Shown here: positions 36,055 to 44,645 of the stretch, one piece after another
Numbering within the stretch: position 1 is the stretch's first letter
Layout: each line of letters begins with the position of its first letter
NCBI RefSeq assembly: GCF_001956985.1
Contig: NZ_CP019082.1
Span: 248,001-312,000 of the forward strand
Origin: Paludisphaera borealis
Lineage (GTDB): Bacteria > Planctomycetota > Planctomycetia > Isosphaerales > Isosphaeraceae
Reading direction: 5' to 3'
Length of the DNA: 64,000 bases
Translations under genes and position numbers: made by a program
The notes under the pieces: model-generated
What the model was told of the DNA's origin: nothing
What the model saw: the letters and a program-made list of their open reading frames with translations, nothing else
Databases searched by the model: none

Positions 36055-36075
36055 ATACATTGCACCGCAATGTAT
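36055..36075. promoter_or_regulatory. Perfect palindrome: candidate PadR operator
   Basis: ATACATTGC and its exact inverse GCAATGTAT are separated by ACC, 34 bp upstream of the padR start codon. It is in the right place for autorepression, and it is an AT-rich island in GC-rich DNA. Such dyads are typical of PadR sites; binding is inferred. Confidence 0.75.
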
Positions 36076-36087
36076 GGCAACCGAAAA

Positions 36088-36216
36088 TTACCCTCCGCCG
36101 AGCCGGAGCGTGCCGGCTTTGAAATCGTACGCGTATTTCAGGCCGCATTCCTCGTGCTGAGCGGGCGTCGGCAAGTCGTCGAAGCGGGTCCAGGTGTTCT
36201 GGTAGGCCTCGGGGGC
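36088..36216 (-). pseudogene. 3' fragment of an unidentified gene
   Basis: About 42 codons ending in TAA have the strong GC-third-position use of real genes (EAYQNTWTRFDDLPTPAQHE, then ECGLKYAYDFKAGTLRLGGG), but no start or upstream body exists. It abuts the MFS remnant described next. I do not recognise the protein. It is probably the tail of a gene left behind by recombination. Confidence 0.4.
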
Positions 36217-36238
36217 GGTTCGGCCAGGATTTCCCGTC

Positions 36239-36322
36239 TCACGACAGGGCTTCGATCGCCGGCTTGGCTTCGGCCCCTTCCTGGGGGGGGATCCACAACC
36301 AGCGGGCGGCGCCAACGACGCA
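36239..36322 (-). pseudogene. Remnant of an MFS transporter C-terminus
   Basis: A frame of 28 codons ending in TGA reads CVVGAARWLWIPPQEGAEA and then KPAIEALS. It aligns with the end of the intact MFS protein at 37503-38834 (CVVGAGLWLWIDPEEETIV). It is therefore a leftover of a second, mostly deleted copy, lying downstream of the duplicated small membrane gene. Confidence 0.55.
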
Positions 36323-36332
36323 TCTGACGCGC

Positions 36333-36923
36333 TCACTCGATCGGCCGATCTGGCTCTGTCTTCTTCAAACTGGGTCGAGGCTTGGGGCTTTTTGGCGGAG
36401 GTGGGTCCGGCTCGACAGGGTGCAACGGGAATCGGGCTGCTTGTTCGTATTTCTGACGGAGAGAATCGTGGTATGCGGCCTCTTCCGAGGCCGCTTTCGC
36501 CAAGGCTCGTGCATACTTCCTGGATTCCCTTTGTGGTGCGGTGTCACTCGGATCGTCAACGAGGTATTCCGAGGAGGCGAGAGACAAGCTATGATCTCGA
36601 CTCAGTTGGGCCATGGACTTATGATAGGATGCTGTTTTCGAATAGGAGTCTCGCGAGAAGCGTTCTTGCCATTTCATCAATGCCGCCATCTGCAGCGCTA
36701 TCAGCGCGATAGCGACCATGATCGTCCGCAGCCCAAACCGTAGCTTCGGTGGCTTTGTCGGGTCAAAGCATATGGACCACATTATTGATACGAACATGGT
36801 GAGGAGAAAAGTATTTAACGATAATACGAATAGGATATAGTACTGGTTTTTGATATATATTAGTGATAACGATGTGGTTGGGGAGATCGCGGACAGAAGC
36901 ATGTGGCGTCGGTTGTGCGTCAT
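36333..36923 (-). CDS. Planctomycete membrane protein, paralogue of 34326-34856
   Basis: A 196-residue paralogue of the protein at 34326-34856. It has TM segments (YILFVLSLNTFLLTMFVSIM and FGLRTIMVAIALIALQMAAL), a variable middle with Ser/Tyr, then EEAAYHDSLRQKYEQAARFP and a proline-rich end PDPPPPKSP followed by DRPIE. Codon use in the TM part is AT-richer than the chromosome average. A shorter start at MLLSAIS is possible. The protein from 37062 lies 138 bp upstream on the same strand. Function is unknown. Confidence 0.7.
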   Translation of the reverse strand: MTHNRRHMLLSAISPTTSLSLIYIKNQYYILFVLSLNTFLLTMFVSIMWSICFDPTKPPKLRFGLRTIMVAIALIALQMAALMKWQERFSRDSYSKTASYHKSMAQLSRDHSLSLASSEYLVDDPSDTAPQRESRKYARALAKAASEEAAYHDSLRQKYEQAARFPLHPVEPDPPPPKSPKPRPSLKKTEPDRPIE

Positions 36924-37061
36924 TTCGGTCTCGGTCTTGCTGTGAACTTGATCTGGCGAGCGGCCTCGTAGCTGCTCGGCCCAACGCCCCGATCGTAAGG
37001 TGTCCCGGATGCGATGACCACCCCTTCGGCCCCTGCGTGGCGGCATCGGAGGTTGGAAATC

Positions 37062-37457
37062 TCAGCCGCTGAGACGCGTCATGGTCGTGGTGAGAGGAAC
37101 GCACAACGCGAAGAGCGTCCATAGGATGAGCATCGCCAGGCCCATCCATACGGACTTCGAGTAGAAGCGAAGCCAATCGGCGTCGCCCCTTCGCTTCAGG
37201 CTTTTCAGCACAAGCCGATCCGCAGCGAGCAGCGCCACGAAAATCGGTACGACGTAGGCTCCCAGGTGCGACGCTCGAAACACATTGACCGTCGCGCGGG
37301 GCAGAGGAACTCCGAAGTCGCGGTAGATCGCATAGAGCCTCGGCCCCACGAAGCCCAGGAGGGAGAGCAGAAGTGCGCATCCCAGGACGTGAAGCAGGAA
37401 GCCGTCGCGAGTCGATTCCTTTTCTACTTTTTCACCGGATGGTGAGAAGTCCGACAT
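37062..37457 (-). CDS. Small three-TM membrane protein
   Basis: A 131-residue protein starting at MSDFSPSG behind GAAGG. After a charged N-terminal 20 residues, there are hydrophobic segments at LLHVLGCALLLSLLGFVG, LGAYVVPIFVALLAADRLV and GLAMLILWTLFALCVPLTT. The YRDFGVPLPRATVNVF stretch faintly recalls the cytoplasmic part of GspF/PilC-type proteins, but length and context do not support that assignment. A decayed copy of its 3' end lies near 34900. Function is unknown. Confidence 0.6.
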   Translation of the reverse strand: MSDFSPSGEKVEKESTRDGFLLHVLGCALLLSLLGFVGPRLYAIYRDFGVPLPRATVNVFRASHLGAYVVPIFVALLAADRLVLKSLKRRGDADWLRFYSKSVWMGLAMLILWTLFALCVPLTTTMTRLSG

Positions 37458-37502
37458 GCTGACCTTCGACATGGGCCGCCCCGAAGAGGTTGGGACCGGT
37501 CG

Positions 37503-38834
37503 TCATGGCAAATCCGGCATAGCGAGCGCAACCGACTTTACTATCGTCTCTTCCTCCGGATCGATCCAGAGCCAAAGGCCGGCGCCGACGACGCACAGGG
37601 CGCTCGCCAGGCCGAGGCCGGCTTTCCAGCCGAAGTAGCCGCTGAACAGCGGTGTGACGACGGGCGCGAGCATGCCGCCGAGGTTGCCGCCGGTGTTCAG
37701 GATGGCGGCGGAAAGGCCGCCGCGTCTCCCGCCGAGTTCGACGCTCGTCACCCAGAACGGCGATTCACTCGCGCCCAGCGCGCCCATGGCCAGAGTGAAG
37801 CAGGCGACGACCCAGACCGGTCGGTCGCCGAGGACGCCCATGGCCAGCAAGATCGCGCTGGCGAGCATCGCGAAGGCCGGGGCGGCGATCCGGCCGATTC
37901 GGCCGGGGAACCGCGCCTGGACGCGGTCGGCGAGCCAGCCGCCCGCCATCATGCCGAACGCCATCGCCAGCGTTGGGATCATCGTGAAGAGCCGGCCGTC
38001 GGCCTTGCCCAGCTTCAAGATCACGTCGAAATAGTACTGCATCCAGTAGAAGAACAGGTACTGGAAGTAGCTGACCGTCGCGTAGCTGATCGTCAGAAAG
38101 ACCAGGCTGCGATTCCGCAGCAACGCGACGAACGCGGCGCGTCCCTCGGACCCGCCGGCCGGGATCGGGGTGGGTTCTTCGTCGTCGATCAAGGATCGGT
38201 CGCCGGCCCACGCCCACCAGGCGAGCGTCAGCAGCAGCGTCGCCACGCCCGCCGCGACGAAGGCCGACGGCCATCCCACAAGGTCCATGAGGAAGCCGAA
38301 GACGGTGTACGTGACCGCGATGCCGAGGAGCGCCGCGCCCGTCACCAGGCCGTTGGCCGCTCCCCGGCCGCTCGGGGGATACCAGAACGACACCGCCCGC
38401 GCCGCCGCCGGGTGCAGCGGGGCGCTCACGACTCCCAGCAGGCCCCGGATCAGGCAGAGGACGAGGACGACGCTCGACGTCGTCGCGAAGCTCGCCAGCC
38501 CGGTCATCGGGACCAGGATCGACGACCCGATCCCCAACGTCAGGAACGCCCGCCACGGCCCGAAGCGGTCGATCAGCCAGCCGCCCGGCAGCATGCAAAG
38601 CGTGTAGACGAGCAGGTAGGACGAGTAGACCATCCCCATCCGCGCCTCGCCGATCCCATACTCCTCCATGAGATGCTCGGCGCCCGCCACCGAGATGCTG
38701 ATCCGGTTGAAGTGGCAAAGCGCGATCATCGCCATCAACAAGACCAGCATCCGCCGTCGTCGGCGCGCGTCGGCCGTGGCGGTTTGCGTCGCCTCGATGT
38801 CAATCTCGGCGGACGAAGCGGCGAGGTCGGTCAT
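37503..38834 (-). CDS. MFS transporter, anion:cation symporter-like
   Basis: A 443-residue, 12-TM major facilitator. The first half opens with ALCHFNRISISVAGAEHLME and the signature loop GGWLIDRFGPWRAFL. The second half opens with LVFLTISYATVSYFQYLFFY. The N-terminal NRxxIsvA motif and length suit the ACS family (organic anion with H+ or Na+). The start was chosen at MTDLAASS behind GAAGGA. The substrate cannot be inferred; no catabolic genes flank it. The divergent cytochrome c gene starts 116 bp upstream. A remnant of a second copy's C-terminus is at 36239-36322. Confidence 0.9.
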   Translation of the reverse strand: MTDLAASSAEIDIEATQTATADARRRRRMLVLLMAMIALCHFNRISISVAGAEHLMEEYGIGEARMGMVYSSYLLVYTLCMLPGGWLIDRFGPWRAFLTLGIGSSILVPMTGLASFATTSSVVLVLCLIRGLLGVVSAPLHPAAARAVSFWYPPSGRGAANGLVTGAALLGIAVTYTVFGFLMDLVGWPSAFVAAGVATLLLTLAWWAWAGDRSLIDDEEPTPIPAGGSEGRAAFVALLRNRSLVFLTISYATVSYFQYLFFYWMQYYFDVILKLGKADGRLFTMIPTLAMAFGMMAGGWLADRVQARFPGRIGRIAAPAFAMLASAILLAMGVLGDRPVWVVACFTLAMGALGASESPFWVTSVELGGRRGGLSAAILNTGGNLGGMLAPVVTPLFSGYFGWKAGLGLASALCVVGAGLWLWIDPEEETIVKSVALAMPDLP

Positions 38835-38950
38835 TGCGACATCCTTCGGCCAATCGCCGGCTGGGCAGACAGCGTCTTCCCTGGGACGTAGAATCGACCT
38901 CGGAATCGTCTCACGTCCGATCGGTCCCGACCAGTGAGGAGCGTCGATCG

Positions 38951-39508
38951 ATGAATCAACACGCCCTTGTGTTCGCGAGCCTCTTCGCGGTCGCCGCCGC
39001 ATTCGCCGCCGCCGGCTGCGACGGCGCGGCGCCGGCCGCCTTGGCTGGAGCCGCGAAGGAGGGGGACGATCTGGCGGCCGAGATCAAGGCGCTGAAGGAA
39101 CTGATTCCCGACCAGGCGCACATCATGGCCGACGTCGGCGGTCACTTCACGAACCTCTGGTTCGCGGGCGAGGCCGAGAACTGGCCGCTCGCCGACTTTT
39201 ACCTCGGCGAGACGAAATCCCACCTCCGCTGGGCGGTCCGGTCCAAGCCCGTCCGCAAAGACGACGCGGGCCGCGACGTCAACCTGTCGGGCATCCTCGA
39301 AGCGTTCGAGAACAGCCAGTTGACGCAATTGAAGCAGGCCGTGGACCGCAAGGACAAGGCGGCCTTCGAGACGATCTATCGAGACAGCCTCACGGTGTGC
39401 TACTCGTGCCACAAGGCGTCCGACAAACCGTATCTCCGGCCGCAAATCCCTGCCAGGCCCGAGACGGGAGTCATCAACTTCGACCCCAAGGCCGCATGGC
39501 CGCGGTAG
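38951..39508 (+). CDS. Lipoprotein cytochrome c-like, single CxxCH
   Basis: A 185-residue exported lipoprotein. The signal peptide ends in the lipobox-like AAAGC, with Cys at about residue 23. The helical body (AEIKALKELIPDQAHIMADV, WPLADFYLGETKSHLRWAV) is followed by a heme-binding CYSCHKASDKPYLRPQ near residue 150. The late position of CxxCH and the helical body suggest a cytochrome c'-like four-helix bundle. It would carry or sense electrons at the membrane; the partner is unknown. GAGGAG precedes the start. Confidence 0.85.
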   Translation: MNQHALVFASLFAVAAAFAAAGCDGAAPAALAGAAKEGDDLAAEIKALKELIPDQAHIMADVGGHFTNLWFAGEAENWPLADFYLGETKSHLRWAVRSKPVRKDDAGRDVNLSGILEAFENSQLTQLKQAVDRKDKAAFETIYRDSLTVCYSCHKASDKPYLRPQIPARPETGVINFDPKAAWPR

Positions 39509-39558
39509 TCTGGATCGCTACGGTTTGGTGACGGTTCCGTTGATCGGTGCGGTGGATT

Positions 39559-40692
39559 TCAGACGATGTCTTCGGCCGGATCGTAGAATTCGGCGATCTC
39601 ATCGATGAATTCGGGCTTGAGAAAGCGAATCACGTTCTTCGCCTCGTTCAATCGCGCGCACAGTTTCGAGTAGGGCAGGAAGCCGCAGACCGCGTGTAAT
39701 GGCTTGGGTCGAGAGGCGAAGGTGGGACGGGCGATTTCGCGGGTGAACTTTGCATAGCGGTCGTCCGGTCCGACCAGAAAGAGCTTGAGATCCAAGTTCG
39801 GCTGCATCGTCAGCAGGTCCGACATACGCAGCAGGCCGGAGTAGACCGTCGTCGTGTGCTCGACCTCGAAGGCCGCCACGATGGTTTGTCCGCTCAGCCA
39901 TAGGACGTCGATGTTTTCGATGGTCTTGGTCGTGGCCTCGTTAAATTGGGTGGGGAGTTTCTCCAATATTTTCTTCGAAGTGCCGATCACATTCGACCGC
40001 CAGACTCGCCCTCGGTCGGCGCGGGGGGCCCAGACGCTCAGTCCCATCTGTGAGCCAAGATCCAGCAGTCGCCATTGAATCTCGGTGTGGGTCGATTCCT
40101 CTTTGATGAGTGTCTCGCTCGCTTCAAGTTCCTCCGACTCCTCCTCCTTGGGAGGGATTCTGACGACTCTCTCGGTCTCATCGCCTTCCCCTTTCGGCTT
40201 GATCTTATAGAGATTTGCCGATCGCTCGAGTTGCTTGGGGTCGACCGGCCTCGAGACGGGATTCTGGCTTGCCTGACGGATGGCGTAAGCGATCGCGTCG
40301 CCGTCTTGGGATTGGTAGAGGCTCAACGAGCCGCGAACCCGCCCGGACCATTGTCGAGAGGTGGCGTCGAGGGGGAAGAAGCTCAGTTTACCCGCCAGGG
40401 ATTCCATGGGGACTCCCAGCTCGGGAGGGAGTGCGATTGAGGATTCCACCGTGAATCGGACCGGAAAGATCTCCTCTTCATAGATTGGTGCCTCGTCTTT
40501 GAAGGGGCCGGTTTCAATCTTCAACAAACCGACCCAGCGTTTCACTCCCACGAGATAGCAGAGAAACATATCGCCTGGTGTGACCCGACTGGCCCTGGCG
40601 CGACCATGCTCTCGAAAGCCGCTCGTCTTCCCGCCGGCGTCACGGAATTCAGCCCATGTCTTGGCCGTGAACAAGTTGAGCCAATACTTCAT
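39559..40692 (-). CDS. EVE/PUA-like domain protein with PD-(D/E)XK-like nuclease domain
   Basis: A 377-residue soluble protein. Residues 1-135 resemble an EVE/PUA-like domain, which reads modified bases (MKYWLNLFTAKTWAEF, VTPGDMFLCYLVGVKRWVGL). A charged linker (about 165-200, EEESEELEASE) leads to a C-terminal part with a restriction-nuclease pattern: E204 in TEIQWRLLDLG, D262 in IDVLWL, E276/E278 in AAFEVEHTTTVYSGLLRMSD. The EVE-plus-nuclease architecture is known from modification-dependent restriction. GC and codon bias are lower than the flanks, which suggests transfer. No methyltransferase or McrB-like ATPase is adjacent. The nuclease assignment is inference from motif spacing. Confidence 0.7.
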   Translation of the reverse strand: MKYWLNLFTAKTWAEFRDAGGKTSGFREHGRARASRVTPGDMFLCYLVGVKRWVGLLKIETGPFKDEAPIYEEEIFPVRFTVESSIALPPELGVPMESLAGKLSFFPLDATSRQWSGRVRGSLSLYQSQDGDAIAYAIRQASQNPVSRPVDPKQLERSANLYKIKPKGEGDETERVVRIPPKEEESEELEASETLIKEESTHTEIQWRLLDLGSQMGLSVWAPRADRGRVWRSNVIGTSKKILEKLPTQFNEATTKTIENIDVLWLSGQTIVAAFEVEHTTTVYSGLLRMSDLLTMQPNLDLKLFLVGPDDRYAKFTREIARPTFASRPKPLHAVCGFLPYSKLCARLNEAKNVIRFLKPEFIDEIAEFYDPAEDIV

Positions 40693-40776
40693 GGGCGTCT
40701 CAGCGATTGGGAGTGGGAGAGTAGAATGATCCGCCCCGCTCGCGAGAGGAGAGGGGGCGGGCGTGGTCGCGGCGGC

Positions 40777-41613
40777 TCAGTTCTCGTCTTCGGCCTTGAG
40801 CGGTCGGACCCAGATGTTGCGGAAGCGGACGGGGTCGCCGTGGTCCTGGAGCACGAGCGGGCCCTTGGGGCCGTGGGCCTGGTAGGAGGCCAGGTTGCGG
40901 TAGGCCATCGGGCCGTAGATGGTCGCGTGGTTGTGGACGGCGACGCCGTTGTGCAGCACCGTGACGTGGGCCGGGGTCTCGACCGAGCCGTCGGTCTTGA
41001 ACCTGGGGGCGGTGAAGAGGATGTCGTAGGTCTGCCACTGGCCGGGCTTGCGCGAGGCGTTCACGAGCGGCGGGTGCTGGCCGTACACGGCGCTCGCGCC
41101 GCCGTCGGCGTAGGTCGGGTTGTCGAAACTGTCGAGCACCTGGATCTCATAACGGCCGAAGATCAGGACGCCGCTGTTGCCCCTGCCCTGGTCGCTGCCG
41201 TGGGGCGGGTTCGGTGTGGCGAACTCGACGTGGATCTGGCTGTCGCCGAACTCGTCGCGGCTGACCAGCGTCCCCGCGCCCCGCTTGGAGACGACCGCGC
41301 CGTCCTTGACGTCCCAGCCGGCGTCGGCGCCGTTTTCGCTCCGCCACTTCGAGAGGTCCTTGCCGTCGAACAGGACGACTGCGTCGGACGGGGCCTTGCC
41401 CGGCTGGTCCTGGGTGCTGGCCGCGCCGGGGGTGACGACTTCGGGCCAGGGGCGGTCGCTGTCGTGGACGTGCCAGCGTCCCCCGGGGAGCATCGGGGTG
41501 TCTTTGAATCCCGGCCGACGGGCGGCCTGTTGCCCCACTCCGGCGGCGGCGATCGCGAGCACGCCGGCGGCGAGCGTCGAGGCTCCCCAGGCGAGTCGTC
41601 GGCTGATGATCAT
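40777..41613 (-). CDS. DUF1080 (3-keto-disaccharide hydrolase-like) secreted protein
   Basis: A 278-residue secreted protein with a signal peptide (about 1-28). The DUF1080 domain starts at VVLFDGKDLSKWRSENG. Typical segments follow: IHVEFATPNPPHGSDQGRGN, SGVLIFGRYEIQVLDSF, YGQHPPLVNASRKPGQWQTY and VRFRNIWVRPL at the end. It is a concanavalin-like beta-sandwich, abundant in planctomycetes; some members act on 3-keto-glycosides, but the specificity of this one is unknown. The gene is followed after a short gap by the next CDS on the same strand only at a distance, so it is probably monocistronic. Confidence 0.93.
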   Translation of the reverse strand: MIISRRLAWGASTLAAGVLAIAAAGVGQQAARRPGFKDTPMLPGGRWHVHDSDRPWPEVVTPGAASTQDQPGKAPSDAVVLFDGKDLSKWRSENGADAGWDVKDGAVVSKRGAGTLVSRDEFGDSQIHVEFATPNPPHGSDQGRGNSGVLIFGRYEIQVLDSFDNPTYADGGASAVYGQHPPLVNASRKPGQWQTYDILFTAPRFKTDGSVETPAHVTVLHNGVAVHNHATIYGPMAYRNLASYQAHGPKGPLVLQDHGDPVRFRNIWVRPLKAEDEN

Positions 41614-41677
41614 GGTCGGATTTCCTTTCGGGGAGAGGACGAGGAATTCCGCGATCCGCCGCGGCCCGCGGGGCGGG

Positions 41678-42847
41678 TCACGCGTCGTCGTCGCGGCGGT
41701 TGAGCACGGCTTGAATGTGCGGGGTGAACAGCCGGGGTTCGAGCAGGAACGAGTCGTGGCCCTTGTCGGAATGAACCGTGATCCACATCACGGGAACCTC
41801 GGCCTGCTTGAGCAGCCGGACCAGCTTCTCCTGCTCCTTGCGCTCGAACGTATGGTCGCAGTCGATGCTGAAGACGAGGAAGTCCTGGCCTCGACAGGGC
41901 CGGAAGAGGTCGCGGACGTCCTTGGCGCCGGCCTCGGCGACGAGGTCGAACCACTGCCAGGCGTCGAGGATGCGGAGGTACGAGTTGGCGTCGAACCGCC
42001 TGACGAACTTCTGCCCCTGGTGCAGCATGTACGATTCGACCGGGTGGTTCATCTCGTACCAGCCGTGGGGCGGCCGCTGGCTGACGACCTCCTCGCGGGC
42101 GCGAACGCGGAGGGCGTCGGGCGAGATGAACGTCTTGTGCGCGATCCGCCGGGCCAGCGCCAGGCCGACGTCCGGGCGCGGGGCGTCGTAGTAGTCGCCC
42201 CCTTGAAAGTGCGGGTCGGCCTCGATGGCCGTCACCTGTTCGAAGTTCAAGAGCCGCTGATGGATCGTCGTCTCGGTGCCGGTGCCGATCGGCAAGACGA
42301 TGCGGACGCGGTCGGGATGCCTCGTGGCGGTCAACAGCGCGAGGAAGCCGCCGAGCGAGGCGCCGACGACCGCGTGCAGCTTTTGCACGCCGAGATGGTC
42401 GAGCAGCTTCATCTGCGACTCGACGACGTCGCACATCCGGAGGACGGGGAACGACGGTCCCCACCGCGCGCCGGTCTCGGGGTTGATCGACGCCGGGCCG
42501 GTCGAACCGTAGCAGCCCCCCAGGTAGTTGGCGCAGACGACGCAGAATTTGTCGGTGTCGAGCGCCTTGCCGGGGCCGATGAACCCGTCCCACCAGCCCT
42601 CGTGCAGCTCGTCGGTCCAACGGCCGTCAAGACCCTCGACGCTGGTGTTCAGGCCGGCGGCGTGCTGGCTCCCCGTCATCGCGTGATAGAGCAAGACGAC
42701 GTTCGACCGGTCGGCGTTCATCCGGCCGTACATCTCGTACGCCAGGGTGAACCGCGACAGCGGCGGCCCCACGCGCATCGGCAGCGGATTCTGGGGGTCG
42801 TTGAACTCGAAGAACAGCGTTCGCGTTTCGCTTGGAAGCTGGCTCAT
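41678..42847 (-). CDS. metX: Homoserine O-acetyltransferase
   Basis: A 389-residue alpha/beta hydrolase of MetX length. It acylates homoserine with acetyl-CoA (succinyl-CoA in some members), the first committed step to methionine. Signatures are LAYEMYGRMNADRSNVVLLY, HAMTGSQHAAG, nucleophile Ser in VVGASLGGFLALL, PIGTGTET, and the catalytic Asp/His near FSIDCDHTF and SDKGHDSFLLE. It lies downstream of metY in the same orientation, with a palindromic repeat element between. The end of the coding sequence is 64 bp before the DUF1080 start. Acetyl versus succinyl preference is not determined. Confidence 0.95.
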   Translation of the reverse strand: MSQLPSETRTLFFEFNDPQNPLPMRVGPPLSRFTLAYEMYGRMNADRSNVVLLYHAMTGSQHAAGLNTSVEGLDGRWTDELHEGWWDGFIGPGKALDTDKFCVVCANYLGGCYGSTGPASINPETGARWGPSFPVLRMCDVVESQMKLLDHLGVQKLHAVVGASLGGFLALLTATRHPDRVRIVLPIGTGTETTIHQRLLNFEQVTAIEADPHFQGGDYYDAPRPDVGLALARRIAHKTFISPDALRVRAREEVVSQRPPHGWYEMNHPVESYMLHQGQKFVRRFDANSYLRILDAWQWFDLVAEAGAKDVRDLFRPCRGQDFLVFSIDCDHTFERKEQEKLVRLLKQAEVPVMWITVHSDKGHDSFLLEPRLFTPHIQAVLNRRDDDA

Positions 42848-42961
42848 GAAACTCGCGGCAAGAGTGCGATGAAGACGAGGACCGTGGACGATAAGCGAGC
42901 GAATCTAGGTCGGGTCTCGCTTGAATTGTACGCGACAGCCAAAACAAGCCGTCGTGAGCAT

Positions 42962-43088
42962 GCCTTCTCCCCTCGCGAGGGGAGAAGGCGGCCGGCACGG
43001 CCGGATGAGGGGGATTTCCAGGGCCGAGGCGATCGAAGGCCCCTCATCCGCCCCTTCGGGGCACCTTCTCCCCGCATGCGGGGAGAAG
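42962..43088. repeat. Palindromic repeat element (CTTCTCCCC family), copy 1
   Basis: A 28-bp perfect palindrome (42962-42989, GCCTTCTCCCCTCG and inverse) and a 24-bp perfect palindrome (43065-43088, CTTCTCCCCGCA and inverse) flank an inverted pair GGATGAGGGG / CCCCTCATCC. The same three modules recur at 52163-52260. It lies between metY and metX and may act as an attenuator or terminator when transcribed. Confidence 0.85.
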
Positions 43089-43121
43089 TGCGTCCGGCAT
43101 GCAACCCAACCGCAAAACGCG

Positions 43122-44411
43122 CTAGACGGCGGCGGCCTTGAGGGCCTGGTCGATGTCGGCGAGGATGTCGTCGATGTGCTCGATGCCGACGCTCAGGCGC
43201 ACCAGGTCGGGGGTGATGCCGGCGTCTTTCTGCTGCTGCTCGTCGAGCTGCGAGTGCGTGGTCGTCGCCGGGTGGATGGCCAGGCTCTTGGCGTCGCCGA
43301 CGTTGGCCAGGTGCGAGAACAGCTTGAGCGAGTCGATGAACTTGCTGCCCGCGGCGCTCCCCCCCTTGATGCCGAAGACGACCATCGCGCCTCCCTTGCC
43401 CTTGAGGTACTTCTTGTTCAGCTCGCCCATCGGGTCGCCTTCGAGCCCGGGGAACCGGACCCACGTCGCCTGGGAGTGCGACTTCAGATGCTTGGCGACG
43501 GCCAGCGCGTTCTCGCAGTGGCGGTCCATCCGCAGCGGCAGGGTCTCGATCCCCTGGAGGAACATCCAGGAGTTGTCCGGGGCGATGCAGGCGCCGAGGT
43601 TGCGGAGCGGGACCGTCCGCATCCGGAGGATGTAGGCCAGCGGCAGGAGCGGATCGGGCAGGTCGACGCCCCATCGCAGGCCGTGGTAGCTGCCGTCGGG
43701 CGTCGTGAACAGCGGGTGCTTGCCGCCGGCCCAGTTGAACCGGCCGCTGTCGACGACGATGCCGCCGATGCCCGCGCCGTGGCCGCCCAGCCACTTGGTC
43801 AGCGAGTGGACCACGATGTCGGCGCCGTGGTCGAGCGGGCGGGTCAGGTAGGGGGTCGAGAACGTCGAGTCGACGATCAAGGGAATCCCGTGGTCCTTGG
43901 CGACCTTGCCCACGGCGTCCAGGTCGGTGATCTCGACCGCCGGGTTCGAGACCGATTCGCAGAACACGGCCCGGGTCTTGTCGTCGATGGCGTCGGCGAA
44001 GTTCTTGGGGTCGTTGGAGTCGACGAACTTGACCGTGATCCCCAGCGCCGGCAGGATGTCGTGGAACTGGGTGTAGGTGCCGCCGTAGAGGTTGCGGGCC
44101 GAGACGATGTTGTCGCCCGCCTGAGCGAGGTTGATGATCGAGTAGAAGATGGCGCTGGTGCCCGACGCCACTCCCAGCCCGCCCATCTCGGGGGCCCCTT
44201 CGAGCAACGCGACGCGCTTCTCCAGCACGTCGGTCGTCGGGTTCATCAGCCGGGTGTAGATGTTGCCCAGCTCGCGCAGCGCGAACAGATTCGCCGCGTG
44301 CTCCGCGCTCTTGAAGACGAACGAGCTCGTCCGATAGACGGGCACGGCTCGGGAGCCGGTGGTCGGGTCGGGCTGGGCGCCGCCGTGCAGGCAGAGGGTC
44401 TCAAGTTTCAT
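43122..44411 (-). CDS. metY: O-acetylhomoserine sulfhydrylase
   Basis: A 429-residue PLP enzyme of the Cys/Met metabolism family that makes homocysteine from O-acetylhomoserine and sulfide. Features are LCLHGGAQPDPTTGSRAVPV, IYTRLMNPTTDVLEKRVALL, SGTSAIFYSI, the PLP-binding Lys in VHSLTKWLGGHGAGIGG, and the C-terminal RLSVGIEHIDDILADIDQAL. The long MetY type (about 430 residues) favours sulfhydrylase over cystathionine synthase. metX follows on the same strand, making a direct-sulfhydrylation methionine pathway. No SAM riboswitch pattern was found in the 234-bp leader. Confidence 0.95.
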   Translation of the reverse strand: MKLETLCLHGGAQPDPTTGSRAVPVYRTSSFVFKSAEHAANLFALRELGNIYTRLMNPTTDVLEKRVALLEGAPEMGGLGVASGTSAIFYSIINLAQAGDNIVSARNLYGGTYTQFHDILPALGITVKFVDSNDPKNFADAIDDKTRAVFCESVSNPAVEITDLDAVGKVAKDHGIPLIVDSTFSTPYLTRPLDHGADIVVHSLTKWLGGHGAGIGGIVVDSGRFNWAGGKHPLFTTPDGSYHGLRWGVDLPDPLLPLAYILRMRTVPLRNLGACIAPDNSWMFLQGIETLPLRMDRHCENALAVAKHLKSHSQATWVRFPGLEGDPMGELNKKYLKGKGGAMVVFGIKGGSAAGSKFIDSLKLFSHLANVGDAKSLAIHPATTTHSQLDEQQQKDAGITPDLVRLSVGIEHIDDILADIDQALKAAAV

Positions 44412-44645
44412 GGAGTGACCGCTATTAGGCGTCGAACCCTCCTCGGCTGGGAGGATGTCCGCTCGCTGGGTTCCAGTTCAACAGGGAAATACGGAGAGAA
44501 TCGACCGCGATCCTCGCGCGCGAGACCGCGAATGATGAATTAGATCTCATCCGCGACCGCGATTCCAGATCGTTCCGCGCGGCCAAGTAGGCGGCGAGCA
44601 CTTCCATCAATCCATGAGCCGCATCCGCGGCCTGGCGGCGTCGAG

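Noticed and set aside
37062-37457. GspF/PilC assignment for the three-TM protein
   Set aside because: Only one short stretch resembles GspF; the length is far below the family and there are no secretion genes nearby.
44412-44645. SAM riboswitch upstream of metY
   Set aside because: None of the recognisable SAM-riboswitch core sequences was visible in the leader; only a GC-rich region without the expected pairing.
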